The notes under the pieces are model-generated. The model was not told the DNA's origin. It saw nothing but the letters and a program-made list of their open reading frames with translations, and ran no database searches. From UBA4417 sp038237165 (lineage in GTDB: Bacteria > Bacteroidota > Bacteroidia > Bacteroidales > UBA4417), in assembly GCA_038237165.1 (NCBI GenBank), contig JBBRYZ010000002.1, forward strand, positions 1 to 64,000: a stretch of 64,000 nucleotides of DNA, in the 5' to 3' direction. How positions within the stretch are numbered: position 1 is the stretch's first letter; the number at the start of each line of letters is the position of its first letter. The translations under genes were made by a program, and so were the position numbers. This document shows, piece after piece, positions 45,223 through 53,662 of the stretch.

Positions 45223-46533
45223 CTAATCCTTAACGCATCGCGCCGAATATCCATCCGTATAGGATCCACCCCCATATATACCATTATTATTCTCGTCGAA
45301 ACTTAGCATAAGATGTCGACCCGTAATCAGATTACCAGATCCAAGATCTGAAAAATACCATACACCTTGCCAACTTAGGTTCATAAACTGGTCTCCAACA
45401 CGGAAACCGCCTGGAAGAGCCGTAAACCCACTTTCATTTGTAGCCCCTGTATTAGGCACACCCCAATGAGTTGTACTGGATTCTTTTAGTTTTAACCTTG
45501 CTGCACTGATTCCTCCTAAAAAACCGATTAATGTGTCCCACTCTGCCCTGGTGGAAATATGCCAACCTGCAGGTGCAATCTGCCTACTGTCAGATATTGA
45601 ATACGCATTGTACAGCCTGCCAATCATAGCGATGGTATCATCATTGCTAATGTTCAAATAATTACAATAAGCAGATGAAGTTGTATTATACCAGCCAGTT
45701 CCATCGATGATCCGGATAATAGGTTCACCGTTCCGGTAATGAGTTGTCCGAAGATTCTGGGCCATCCAGGTTTGTGTTCCAATAGTTATTGTCTTATAGA
45801 TATTGCCATCAATGTCTGCTGTTGTTTCGTAAGTGAGATTAGGATTAAATTTGATTTCGAATTTTGTGTTGAATGAATATGTCATTCCATACCCAGTTCC
45901 CGCACTATTAGTAGCATAAGCACGAACATAATATTGAGTACTGGGTTCCAGGTTAATAATCGAACTTTGGAAAATGCCGATACCAATACCATTTGATGTT
46001 TTAGTATCAGTGATCATCGGGTTTTTATTTTTGCCCCAGCAAACTCCCCGTGCAGTTATAGAAGCACCACCGTCATCTGTAATGGCTCCTCCGCAATTGG
46101 CAGTTGATTTTGACACATCTGTTATGTCGGAAGTAGTGAGTACTGGTAAAGCAGCTATAGTTGAAAAGGTAGCCTGTGCACTATATGCTGTTCCTGTACT
46201 ATTGGTAGCATATGCTCTTACATAATAGGTTCCGCCGTGATTTAACTGAGTAATCAGGCTGGTGAAAATGCCAACCCCAGTTCCATCTGTAGTTTTAAAA
46301 TCAGCAATAGTCGGGTTTTGATTCATACTCCAACAAACACCCCGTGATGTTATTTCCGAATTACCATCAGCCGTGATGTGGCCTCCACAAACAGCATTAT
46401 TGTCAGAAATTGCTGTTACTGCATCTATCGTAACTGCCGGAAGTTCCTTAGGGGATTCTTTTTTACAGCTAACTAACAGAATTGCAAATAGTGCTGTAAG
46501 AATACCTTGATATACTATAAGTTTGATTCTCAT
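45223..46533 (-). CDS. FISUMP-domain lipoprotein (paralogue)
   Basis: A 436-aa protein with the lipobox ILLVSC then KKESPKE. Two FN3-like repeats (SRGVCWSMNQNPTIADFKTT, ARGVCWGKNKNPMITDTKTS; both with YYVRAYATNS) precede the FISUMP domain (NIYKTITIGTQTWMAQNLRT, GWHISTRAEWDTLIGFLGG, SARCVKD). Architecture and order are the same as the gene at 43803, so the pair arose by duplication and then diverged strongly in the domain edges. Confidence 0.88.
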   Translation of the reverse strand: MRIKLIVYQGILTALFAILLVSCKKESPKELPAVTIDAVTAISDNNAVCGGHITADGNSEITSRGVCWSMNQNPTIADFKTTDGTGVGIFTSLITQLNHGGTYYVRAYATNSTGTAYSAQATFSTIAALPVLTTSDITDVSKSTANCGGAITDDGGASITARGVCWGKNKNPMITDTKTSNGIGIGIFQSSIINLEPSTQYYVRAYATNSAGTGYGMTYSFNTKFEIKFNPNLTYETTADIDGNIYKTITIGTQTWMAQNLRTTHYRNGEPIIRIIDGTGWYNTTSSAYCNYLNISNDDTIAMIGRLYNAYSISDSRQIAPAGWHISTRAEWDTLIGFLGGISAARLKLKESSTTHWGVPNTGATNESGFTALPGGFRVGDQFMNLSWQGVWYFSDLGSGNLITGRHLMLSFDENNNGIYGGGSYTDGYSARCVKD

Positions 46534-46819
46534 GGCTTTATGTATAGAATATTATTGATGTCAGATAATAAATTTTCTTAAATCCTCATTCGTTGATCAA
46601 CGTATAGAATTAATTTGCTTTATCGCAGATAATTGGCCTTTTAACCCATACTTCGCATTTGTAATCTGGATATCTTTAGACCTTTCAAATATATAAATTA
46701 TTTTCATATGGAAATACTTTGCAAAATAGTTTTTTTACCATAGCTAGCGTAGCTGGTTCCAGAATAATTAAAGCATCAAAAGTAAAGCTACTCAAATCCA
46801 AACTTTCATTTTTAATAGC

Positions 46820-46951
46820 AACAAGCATCCCTTTTCAAACCCATAACTACAGCTTTTCAAAAACATAAGCATCGCTTTCTAAAAATATAAGCACAGTTTT
46901 TAAAAATATAAGCACAGTTTTATAAACCTGTAAGCATCGCTTATAAAAAAG
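46820..46951. repeat. Six tandem units of about 22 bp
   Basis: Units start at 46820, 46843, 46865, 46887, 46908 and 46930. The consensus is near ATAAGCAYAGCTTTTAAAAAT. The spacing of 21-23 bp is close to two helical turns. The first units are more diverged. Confidence 0.8.
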
Positions 46952-47153
46952 ATGCGCACCGATTTGTTTCCGGCATGCATCTACAATCCAATTCCTGGCC
47001 AAATAGTTATAAAACTACTGGCTATCAGACTTATCGTATTTTAAAGCAAGCATTATTTACTTCAAGCAGCTGAATGGAGTGAAAATGAGACGCAGCACCT
47101 TAAAAGTCATAAATATTCTTCAAATATAGTATCCAACCTATGAAAGAGTATTT

Positions 47154-47161
47154 TATCTTTG
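47154..47161 (+). promoter_or_regulatory. -7 promoter box TATCTTTG
   Basis: TATCTTTG, 33 nt before ATG 47195 of the DHOD-like gene. The -33 element is unclear. Confidence 0.45.
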
Positions 47162-47194
47162 TTAAGCGATTTAACAAACTTAAAAAGAATCTTT

Positions 47195-48232
47195 ATGGCT
47201 GATTTATCAACCCAATACCTCGGACTGAAATTAAAAAATCCGTTAATAGTAGGCAGTTCGGGAATGACAGGAACCATTGCCGGTGTAAAGCATGCCGCCG
47301 AAAATGGTGCAGGTGCCGTGGTTTTAAAATCCATTTTCGAAGAGCAGATCCTTCACGAAATGGAAAGCTATTTAAATGATTCTGAAAAAGATAACGGCAA
47401 TTCATTTAACAAAGGATATCAATCCGTTCTGAACGAAAGGGAATACGACCATGAAGAAGCCTACCTGTACCTGGCCGATCATGCCAAAAATCTGACTCTG
47501 GAAAAATACCTGGCATTTGTTAAAGAGGCTAAAGAAGCCGTCGATATTCCTGTAATTGCAAGCATCAACTGCACCTCAGCCTACGACTGGCATTACTTTG
47601 CCCGCAAGATCGAAGAAGCCGACGCCGATGCACTTGAGCTGAATGTGTATGTGCTTCCATCGAATACCATGAAGAATTCGGCTGAAAACGAAAAGATTTA
47701 TTTTGATATAATCGAAGCCGTACTGAAACAGGTTAAAATACCGGTATCCTTAAAAATGGGGTATTATTTTTCTGGTCTGGCAACCACTGCCATTGAGCTT
47801 TCGAAAACCGGAATCAGCGGACTTGTTCTTTTCAACAGACCATTTCACCCGGATATTGACATTGATAAACTTGAAGTAAACTCCAAATATCTGCTGAGCG
47901 ATCCTTCGGAATATTCACAGGTTCTGCGTTGGATCGCCATTTTATCAAGCAGGGTTGAGTGCCCGCTTGTAGCCACCACAGGAATTCATACCGCCGAATC
48001 AGCTATAAAACAATTACTTGCTGGAGCTACTGCTTTTGAAGTTGTTTCGGCTGTTTATAAAAATGGATACCCTGAAATATCAACTATTTTGAAAGGAATT
48101 GAGAAGTGGATGGACAGCAAAGGATATAAAACCATTGATAGTTTCAGGGGAAAAATGAATCAGCAAAATATCAGTAACCCGGCTGAGTTCGAAAGGGTTC
48201 AGTTTATGAAGTTGTATTCGGAGATTGTGTAG
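47195..48232 (+). CDS. Dihydroorotate dehydrogenase-like flavoprotein
   Basis: A 345-aa TIM-barrel FMN protein similar to class 1 dihydroorotate dehydrogenase. It starts at ATG 47195 (MADLSTQYLGLKLKNPLIVG). Seen: SSGMTGT, VIASINCTSAYDWHYFARKI, VSLKMGYYFSGLATTAIELS and LVATTGIHTAESAIKQLLAG (phosphate-binding loop). Where class 1 enzymes have an NLSCPN-type loop with the catalytic Cys, this protein has ALELNVYVLPSN. It is therefore probably not PyrD but one of the PyrD-like proteins of anaerobes whose reaction is unknown. Confidence 0.8.
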   Translation: MADLSTQYLGLKLKNPLIVGSSGMTGTIAGVKHAAENGAGAVVLKSIFEEQILHEMESYLNDSEKDNGNSFNKGYQSVLNEREYDHEEAYLYLADHAKNLTLEKYLAFVKEAKEAVDIPVIASINCTSAYDWHYFARKIEEADADALELNVYVLPSNTMKNSAENEKIYFDIIEAVLKQVKIPVSLKMGYYFSGLATTAIELSKTGISGLVLFNRPFHPDIDIDKLEVNSKYLLSDPSEYSQVLRWIAILSSRVECPLVATTGIHTAESAIKQLLAGATAFEVVSAVYKNGYPEISTILKGIEKWMDSKGYKTIDSFRGKMNQQNISNPAEFERVQFMKLYSEIV

Positions 48233-48340
48233 AATGCAGGATTTTCAACTGGAACGCGGATGACGCGGAAAGAACGGATAATCGTGGATTTATGATGTCG
48301 GATGTTAGCTTGCAGACTAGGAATAGTATAACTTGAACCT

Positions 48341-48376
48341 AAAAAAAACCTGCTCTAAAGGCAGGTCTTTTTTTTT
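48341..48376. terminator. Bidirectional terminator
   Basis: A-tract, ACCTGC-TCTAAAG-GCAGGT, then a run of T. Lies between the convergent DHOD-like gene (+) and flxA (-), ending the Flx-Hdr operon. Confidence 0.85.
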
Positions 48377-49214
48377 AATATTCGTCAGGTAACTCCTTTA
48401 GTTGTGTGCGGGTAAAAACGGGTCCGTCCTTGCAGACAAAAACTTTTCCTACATTGCAACGGCCACATTTGCCAAGGCCGCATTTCATACGGTTTTCAAG
48501 AGTGGTATAAACCTGGTCATCCGTAAAGCCATATTTTTCGAGTACAGGGAATGTAAATTTGATCATGACCGGAGGACCGCAAACAATGGCGATTGTGTTT
48601 TCACCTACCGGTTTCATCCGGTCGAGAATGGTTGGCACAAATCCGATCTCACCTTTCCAGTCGGGGGTTTCGCCGCCCGGGTCAACGGTTGTAACCAGAT
48701 TCACATCAGGGCGGGCTTTCCATTCGTCGAGTTCGTTTTTATAAACTAAATCGTTAACGGATTTGGCACCATAAAGTATCGAAATATCTTTAAAGTTTTC
48801 TCTTTGATCCAGACACGACCAGATGACGCTGCGCATGGGAGGCAATGCAATTCCGCCTGCAATAAAGAGAAGATTTTTACCTTTCCATTCATCGATGGGG
48901 AAAATATTTCCGTAAGGTCCGCGGAAGCCAATGGTGTCGCCTTCGTTAAGACTGGCCAGTTCCGAAGTTACCCTTCCGGCTTCACGGAAAGTACATTCGA
49001 TATATCCATTCCGGGTATGTGGCGAAGCAACGCAAAAGGTAACTTCTCCTTCGCCGAAAACGGAATACTCGCCGAATTGCCCGGTATGGAAAGAGAAATT
49101 ATTTCCTTCCTCTTCGTTGGTAAATTTCAACCGGAATGTTTTGACCATGGGTGCCTCCTCAGTGATTTTCTCAATCTCCATCAGGTAAGGCTGGTAAATA
49201 TTCTGTTGCTCCAT
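48375..49214 (-). CDS. flxA: FlxA-like FAD/NAD(P)-binding oxidoreductase subunit
   Basis: A 279-aa subunit of the Flx-Hdr complex, predicted to exchange hydride with NAD(H) through FAD. FAD-binding barrel (1-105, with GEYSVFGEG and the RGPYGN loop), NAD-binding part (110-225: LLFIAGGIALPPMRS, IAIVCGPPVM), and a C-terminal [2Fe-2S]-type cysteine set C245, C250, C253, C261 (CGLGKCGRCNVGKVFVC). The fold is that of the dihydroorotate dehydrogenase electron transfer subunit / sulfhydrogenase gamma. Last gene of the operon; 137 bp of low-complexity DNA separates it from flxB. Confidence 0.9.
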   Translation of the reverse strand: MEQQNIYQPYLMEIEKITEEAPMVKTFRLKFTNEEEGNNFSFHTGQFGEYSVFGEGEVTFCVASPHTRNGYIECTFREAGRVTSELASLNEGDTIGFRGPYGNIFPIDEWKGKNLLFIAGGIALPPMRSVIWSCLDQRENFKDISILYGAKSVNDLVYKNELDEWKARPDVNLVTTVDPGGETPDWKGEIGFVPTILDRMKPVGENTIAIVCGPPVMIKFTFPVLEKYGFTDDQVYTTLENRMKCGLGKCGRCNVGKVFVCKDGPVFTRTQLKELPDEY

Positions 49215-49239
49215 GTTGTGTGTATGCGGGGTTATTTAT

Positions 49240-49345
49240 ATTAGTATTTAGTACTTGGTGCCTGGTACTTGGTGTCTGGTGCCTGGTGTCTTGTGCTTGG
49301 TGCTTGGTGCTTGGTACTATTCACTATTCACTATGCACTATGCGC
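49240..49345 (-). repeat. Low-complexity insertion between flxB and flxA
   Basis: On the coding strand CACCAAGCACCAAGCACAAG, CACCAGG and CACCAAGTAC words, preceded by GCGCATAGCGCATAGTGCAT words. The same words stand before the GH13, purM and pyrF genes. It breaks the otherwise tight spacing of the operon. Confidence 0.8.
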
Positions 49346-49351
49346 TATGCG

Positions 49352-50389
49352 CTACGCACTTAAAATTACCTGACTACCTATTTCACTCAAATGCTCCTTA
49401 ATATTCATATCCACCGGGCAGGCTCTTGAACATCGTCCGCAGCCTTCGCAACCTACAACATGAAGTTGTTCTGGCATGTAAGCAAACTTATGCATGATGC
49501 GTTGGCGCCAGCGTTGGCTTTGAACTTCCCTTGGATTGTGACCGGAGGTATGTAACGTGAACAGCGAAAATCCACATGAATCCCAAAGACGGAGACGTAC
49601 TCCTTTTTTGGTGTTCTGCTCATCCTGAAAATCGAAACAGGCACAGGTAGGGCAAACAAAAGCACATGCCCCGCAACCAATGCATCGGAGAGATTGCTCA
49701 AGCCATAAAGCTGCATTATTAAAGGAAGCGGTTGTATTTTTAACTACCGAATTCACATCAAATACAACTTTTACATCGGCAAGAAATTTACTCTTATCAA
49801 TGTCGCTTTTTGCATCGGTGAGAAGATCTGTGAAAACAGTTGCCAGCTTAATGCCTTTTTCGGTAAGGATTTCAACAAGAATTTCATCTTTGCTGATTCC
49901 TGTAAACTGAAGGTCGCTGCCCGCCGTATTGCCCGGTCCGCCGCCCACTGAAGTGCAGAAACAATATTCATCAGCCGTAGGGCAGGAAAAAGAAATAATA
50001 GTGGTCTTCTCCTTTTTCTTCAAATATAGTTCATCCTTGGGAGTATCACCAAAAATGGCATCAAGCGATTTAAAACCGGAAGCGTCACAGGGTCTTACTC
50101 CGAAAAGAATCGTTTCCTTACAAGTTTCCGGATCAACAGGTGTTTGTTTTACATCTGATTTGCCGAAGGTAAAATCAAGCACTTTTTCCACTTTAGGAAA
50201 AGCTGCTTTCTTAGCCGACTGCGTTGACAATAATGCATCAAGTGCAACATCTTCGAGCGATTCAACCAATTCTATCTCCACGACCTTATCTTTGCGGACA
50301 GGCGCCAGCACAGGATACCCCTGCGAGCGAAACCTTTCAATAAGTTTTGGCAGATCGGTGTATTTCAGTATTTTAAGTTCTTTCTCCAT
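49352..50389 (-). CDS. flxB: FlxB-like 4Fe-4S dicluster subunit
   Basis: A 345-aa iron-sulfur protein of the AsrA/hydrogenase-beta-like family. The N-terminal domain includes VRPCDASGFKSLD (about 99-110) and EYCFCTSVGGGPG. Two ferredoxin-type sites: C236-C239-C242-C246 (CIGCGACAFVCPTC) and C314-C317-C320-C324 (CEGCGRCSRACPVD). Predicted to carry electrons between the FlxA flavin and the rest of the complex. 3 nt after flxC. Confidence 0.88.
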   Translation of the reverse strand: MEKELKILKYTDLPKLIERFRSQGYPVLAPVRKDKVVEIELVESLEDVALDALLSTQSAKKAAFPKVEKVLDFTFGKSDVKQTPVDPETCKETILFGVRPCDASGFKSLDAIFGDTPKDELYLKKKEKTTIISFSCPTADEYCFCTSVGGGPGNTAGSDLQFTGISKDEILVEILTEKGIKLATVFTDLLTDAKSDIDKSKFLADVKVVFDVNSVVKNTTASFNNAALWLEQSLRCIGCGACAFVCPTCACFDFQDEQNTKKGVRLRLWDSCGFSLFTLHTSGHNPREVQSQRWRQRIMHKFAYMPEQLHVVGCEGCGRCSRACPVDMNIKEHLSEIGSQVILSA

Positions 50390-50392
50390 GGG

Positions 50393-51196
50393 TCAGATAA
50401 TGAAATTTTCCTTGTCATCGGGTTTATAAGTTGACAGGGCATAGACGGCATCGGCTTTCATTCCTGCGGTAGCGCCAAAAGTTTCCTGAATGGGCTGAAT
50501 CAACTGATAGGTAAGCAGGTTAAGCGGAATATCCATTGGGCAGGCATTGGCACATTCGCCGCAGTTTACACAACGTCCGGCCAGATGCATGGCGCGCATC
50601 AGGTGGTAATCGAGGTTACCGAGTTCGTGGCTGGCAACAGGAATCCACTGCGGCTGATTTACATCCGTAGTACAGCGGTGGCAATAGCACATCGGGCAGG
50701 CAGCACGGCAGGCGTAACACTTAATGCATTTTTCAAATTCCTTGTTCCAAAAAGCCCAACGCTCCTTGACACTCATTGCCTCAAGCAGGGTAATCATTTC
50801 CTGTTCTTCCGATTTTATTCCAACATCGGTAGTTTCAAGATAGGCTTCGATGGAATGAAAATCAGTGAATTCAGTAAATGAATTATCTGCATTTGGAAAC
50901 AAAGCTAAAACCTCTCCATCCTTAATCTGGAATTCAGATGCAAGCTGCATCATACTCCTCAAAGCAGATACATTGGTCAGAATACCAAGTTTACCAAGCT
51001 TTTTTACTTCATGTTTTAGAAGATAACCAGCCAGATTTTGAGTGCAAGATGCGTCGAAGATCAGTTTACCGGCCTGTTCGGCTGTCCTTATAAACGTAGT
51101 CCTGATGCGGTCAGCGGAGCCTTTTTCGTAACCGATAAATACATCTATCGTTTTATCGCTTAGTAGCTGCGTTACTTTTTTAATAAGTTCACTCAT
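50393..51196 (-). CDS. flxC: FlxC-like 4Fe-4S subunit
   Basis: A 267-aa iron-sulfur protein from ATG 51196 (MSELIKKVTQLLSDKTIDVF). Two cluster motifs: CIKCYACRAACPMCYCHRC and CVNCGECANACPMDIPLNL, in the C-terminal half. The N-terminal half resembles the FrhB/FdhB-like coenzyme F420 hydrogenase or CoB-type subunits but has no confirmed cofactor site. The start overlaps the flxD stop by 8 nt (ATGAGTGA), which signals translational coupling. Confidence 0.85.
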   Translation of the reverse strand: MSELIKKVTQLLSDKTIDVFIGYEKGSADRIRTTFIRTAEQAGKLIFDASCTQNLAGYLLKHEVKKLGKLGILTNVSALRSMMQLASEFQIKDGEVLALFPNADNSFTEFTDFHSIEAYLETTDVGIKSEEQEMITLLEAMSVKERWAFWNKEFEKCIKCYACRAACPMCYCHRCTTDVNQPQWIPVASHELGNLDYHLMRAMHLAGRCVNCGECANACPMDIPLNLLTYQLIQPIQETFGATAGMKADAVYALSTYKPDDKENFII

Positions 51197-51647
51197 GGGT
51201 TGCGCCCTCCTCGTTAAATAAAGTGGAAACGGCAATTTTCTTATAACTATCGTTCGGACCGAATTCCTTAATCTTTTTTACTGTGTTATTCACAACATCG
51301 GCCCACTTGAAACCTTCGGCTGCAGATACCCAGCTGAATTGTATGCGATCGGTTTCTATCCCTGCAAAATTGAGCAGATTGCGGAAAACGATCCACCTCC
51401 TGCGTGCATGAAAATTGCCGGTACTGTAATGGCAATCATTTGGGTGACACCCCGAAACTATAATTCCGTCGGCTCCGTTTTCAAATGCTTTCATCAGTAT
51501 CATAAAGTCGATACGGCCGGTACATGGGAAACGGATTATTTTCACGTTGGCCGAATACTTGATGCGGCTCGTACCCGTGAGGTCGGCACCGGCATAGGTG
51601 CACCAGTTACATACAAATGCCACAATTTTTGGTTCAAATTCCTGCAT
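51189..51647 (-). CDS. flxD: FlxD / MvhD-like hydrogenase iron-sulfur subunit
   Basis: A 152-aa MvhD/FlpD family protein. In methanogens and Desulfovibrio this subunit links an electron-input module to HdrA through a [2Fe-2S] cluster. Motifs: FVCNWCTYAGADLTG (C13, C16), RFPCTGRID (C42), and SGCHPNDCHYSTGN (C67, C72). Full length; 12 nt after hdrA. Its presence beside HdrABC and FlxABC is the key evidence for a joined complex. Confidence 0.92.
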   Translation of the reverse strand: MQEFEPKIVAFVCNWCTYAGADLTGTSRIKYSANVKIIRFPCTGRIDFMILMKAFENGADGIIVSGCHPNDCHYSTGNFHARRRWIVFRNLLNFAGIETDRIQFSWVSAAEGFKWADVVNNTVKKIKEFGPNDSYKKIAVSTLFNEEGATHE

Positions 51648-51659
51648 TCTATTCTGCTA

Positions 51660-53660
51660 TTAATCGTTTAATAAAGCCATTACTTCTGTGTAAACCTGCT
51701 GGTTCGAGTATCCATGTATGTCGATTGCCTTGGTACGGCATAGTGCGACGCATGTTCCGCAGCCCTGGCAAAGTCCTTCGTTCACCCTGGCCAGAGTTTT
51801 GATTACTTCACCGTTTCTGTTTTTGATTTCTTCGCGCTCGATGGCCTGATATGGGCAGACACTCTGGCAAAGGAAACAGCCAACACATTGCGAATATACG
51901 GGCGGAGCCTGGCGGTTTACCACAGCTACCAGCGGATCGCGGGTTAACAAATCATTGCTGAAAAGAGCAGCAACTTTTACGGCAGCGCCTGACGCGGCAG
52001 CCACCGATTCTGGAATATCTTTCGGAGCCTGACAGGCGCCCGCAAGGAAAATACCGGCAGTATTGGTTTCGACGGGTTTCAGTTTGGGATGTGCTTCGGC
52101 AAAGAATTTATACGAGTCGTACGAAACGTGAACAGTCTGAGCCAGTTCTTCGGCTCCTTTATTTGCTACCCCGGCAGTCGCCAGAACAACCATATCGGCT
52201 TCAATTTCAATCGGAATACCACCCATCAGCGTATCAGCGCCTTTTACGATCAGTTTGCCATTTTTTTCGTAGATGGTCGAAACACGGCCACGCACATAAT
52301 GTGTTCCGTCCTCAACAATGGTGCGGCGCACAAATTCCTCGTACATCTTCCCTCCTGCCCTGATGTCCATATAAAAAACATAGGGAGTGCCATCATGAAC
52401 CTTGTGTTTGTAAAGCATAGCATGCTTGGCGGTGTACATGCAGCAGATTTTTGAGCAATATTCAATTCCCTTGGCGGGATCGCGTGAACCGGCACAGGCA
52501 ACGAAAACAATCTTTTTAGGAATCTGTCCGTCCGACGGCCTGCGGATTTCACCCTGAGTCGGACCTGATGCAGATGCAAGGCGTTCGAACTGAAGACCGT
52601 CGATTACATCTTTGTATTTCCCATAACCATATTCGGGGAAATAGTCAGGTTTGAGAACATCAAAACCGGTGGCAAGCACAATTGCGCCGACAGCTACCTG
52701 AACAATTTCATCTTCCTGATCGAAACGAATGGCTTTTGTCGGGCAAACGATTTCGCAAACCTTACATTTGCCTTTAATATAATAGGTGCAATTTTCTCTA
52801 TCGATAACCGGTTTGTTTGGAACAGCCTGCGGAAAAGGTACATAAATAGCAGGACGGAAACCTAAGCCGCGTTCAAATTCATTGGGAATTTTCTTTTGAG
52901 GACATTTGGTTGTACAAAGTCCACAGCCCGTACAATCGTGCTCGTCAATGCTTTTTGATTTCTTGCGGATTATTACTGTGAAGTTGCCGATGAACCCATC
53001 CACACTTTCCACTTCGGAATAAGTATGAAGTGTAATATTGGGATGCTGGGCAATTTCAACCATCCTCGGTGTGAGAATACACTGTGAGCAGTCAAGCGTT
53101 GGAAAAGTTTCGGACAACTGCGACATATGACCACCAATGGAAGGTTGTTTTTCGACCATGATCACTTTGTGTCCGCAATTGGCAATATCCAGAGCAGCCT
53201 GTATGCCGGCAATTCCACCACCAATCACTAAGGCGGTTTTTGTTACCGGAACTTTGATAGAGTTTAGCGCTTTATTTTTCTTGACTTTCTCAACCATTAC
53301 CCTTACCAGAGCCTCAGCTTTTTCAGTGGTAAGATCATCTTTGGGATGAACCCATGAGCAATGCTCGCGGATATTCGACATCTCGCAAAGGAAAGGATTC
53401 AAACCCGCTTCGGCGCAGGCTTTACGGAAAGTCGGCTCATGCATACGAGGCGAACACGCAGCTACCACAACACCATCCAGTTTATGCTCCTTGATTGCAT
53501 CTTTCAGCATTGTCTGACCGGGGTCGGAACACATATATTTATAATCGGTGGCAAATTCAACACCTTTGAGTTCACCAGTGATTTTGGCAACTTTTTCGCA
53601 ATTTACCGTGGCTGAAATATTTTCACCACAGTGACAAACAAAAACTCCTATCCGCGACAT
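51660..53660 (-). CDS. hdrA: HdrA-like FAD/iron-sulfur subunit
   Basis: A 666-aa HdrA, the flavin-bifurcating core in HdrABC complexes. N-terminal domain with a Cys set (VCHCG, YMCSDPG, AACSPRMHEP, CEMS, HCSW). FAD fold with ALVIGGGIAGIQAALDIA (about 143-160) and CSQCILTPRM. One [4Fe-4S] site CTGCGLCTTKCP (243-254), a second Cys set C291/C299/C302/C306, and two C-terminal ferredoxin sites (CVGCFLCQSVCPYQ, CQGCGTCVALCRTK). 2 nt after hdrB. No SeC or fusion was seen. Confidence 0.95.
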   Translation of the reverse strand: MSRIGVFVCHCGENISATVNCEKVAKITGELKGVEFATDYKYMCSDPGQTMLKDAIKEHKLDGVVVAACSPRMHEPTFRKACAEAGLNPFLCEMSNIREHCSWVHPKDDLTTEKAEALVRVMVEKVKKNKALNSIKVPVTKTALVIGGGIAGIQAALDIANCGHKVIMVEKQPSIGGHMSQLSETFPTLDCSQCILTPRMVEIAQHPNITLHTYSEVESVDGFIGNFTVIIRKKSKSIDEHDCTGCGLCTTKCPQKKIPNEFERGLGFRPAIYVPFPQAVPNKPVIDRENCTYYIKGKCKVCEIVCPTKAIRFDQEDEIVQVAVGAIVLATGFDVLKPDYFPEYGYGKYKDVIDGLQFERLASASGPTQGEIRRPSDGQIPKKIVFVACAGSRDPAKGIEYCSKICCMYTAKHAMLYKHKVHDGTPYVFYMDIRAGGKMYEEFVRRTIVEDGTHYVRGRVSTIYEKNGKLIVKGADTLMGGIPIEIEADMVVLATAGVANKGAEELAQTVHVSYDSYKFFAEAHPKLKPVETNTAGIFLAGACQAPKDIPESVAAASGAAVKVAALFSNDLLTRDPLVAVVNRQAPPVYSQCVGCFLCQSVCPYQAIEREEIKNRNGEVIKTLARVNEGLCQGCGTCVALCRTKAIDIHGYSNQQVYTEVMALLND

Positions 53661-53662
53661 GT

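Larger units (their letters stand above)
46534..47194. other. Spacer with six-unit repeat
   Basis: 661 bp between divergent genes. Apart from the 22-bp repeat array (46820-46951) and the -7 box at 47154 no features were seen. Confidence 0.5.

Noticed and set aside
46843..46951. Replication-origin iterons
   Set aside because: No DnaA boxes or rep gene nearby. The neighbours are ordinary chromosomal genes.
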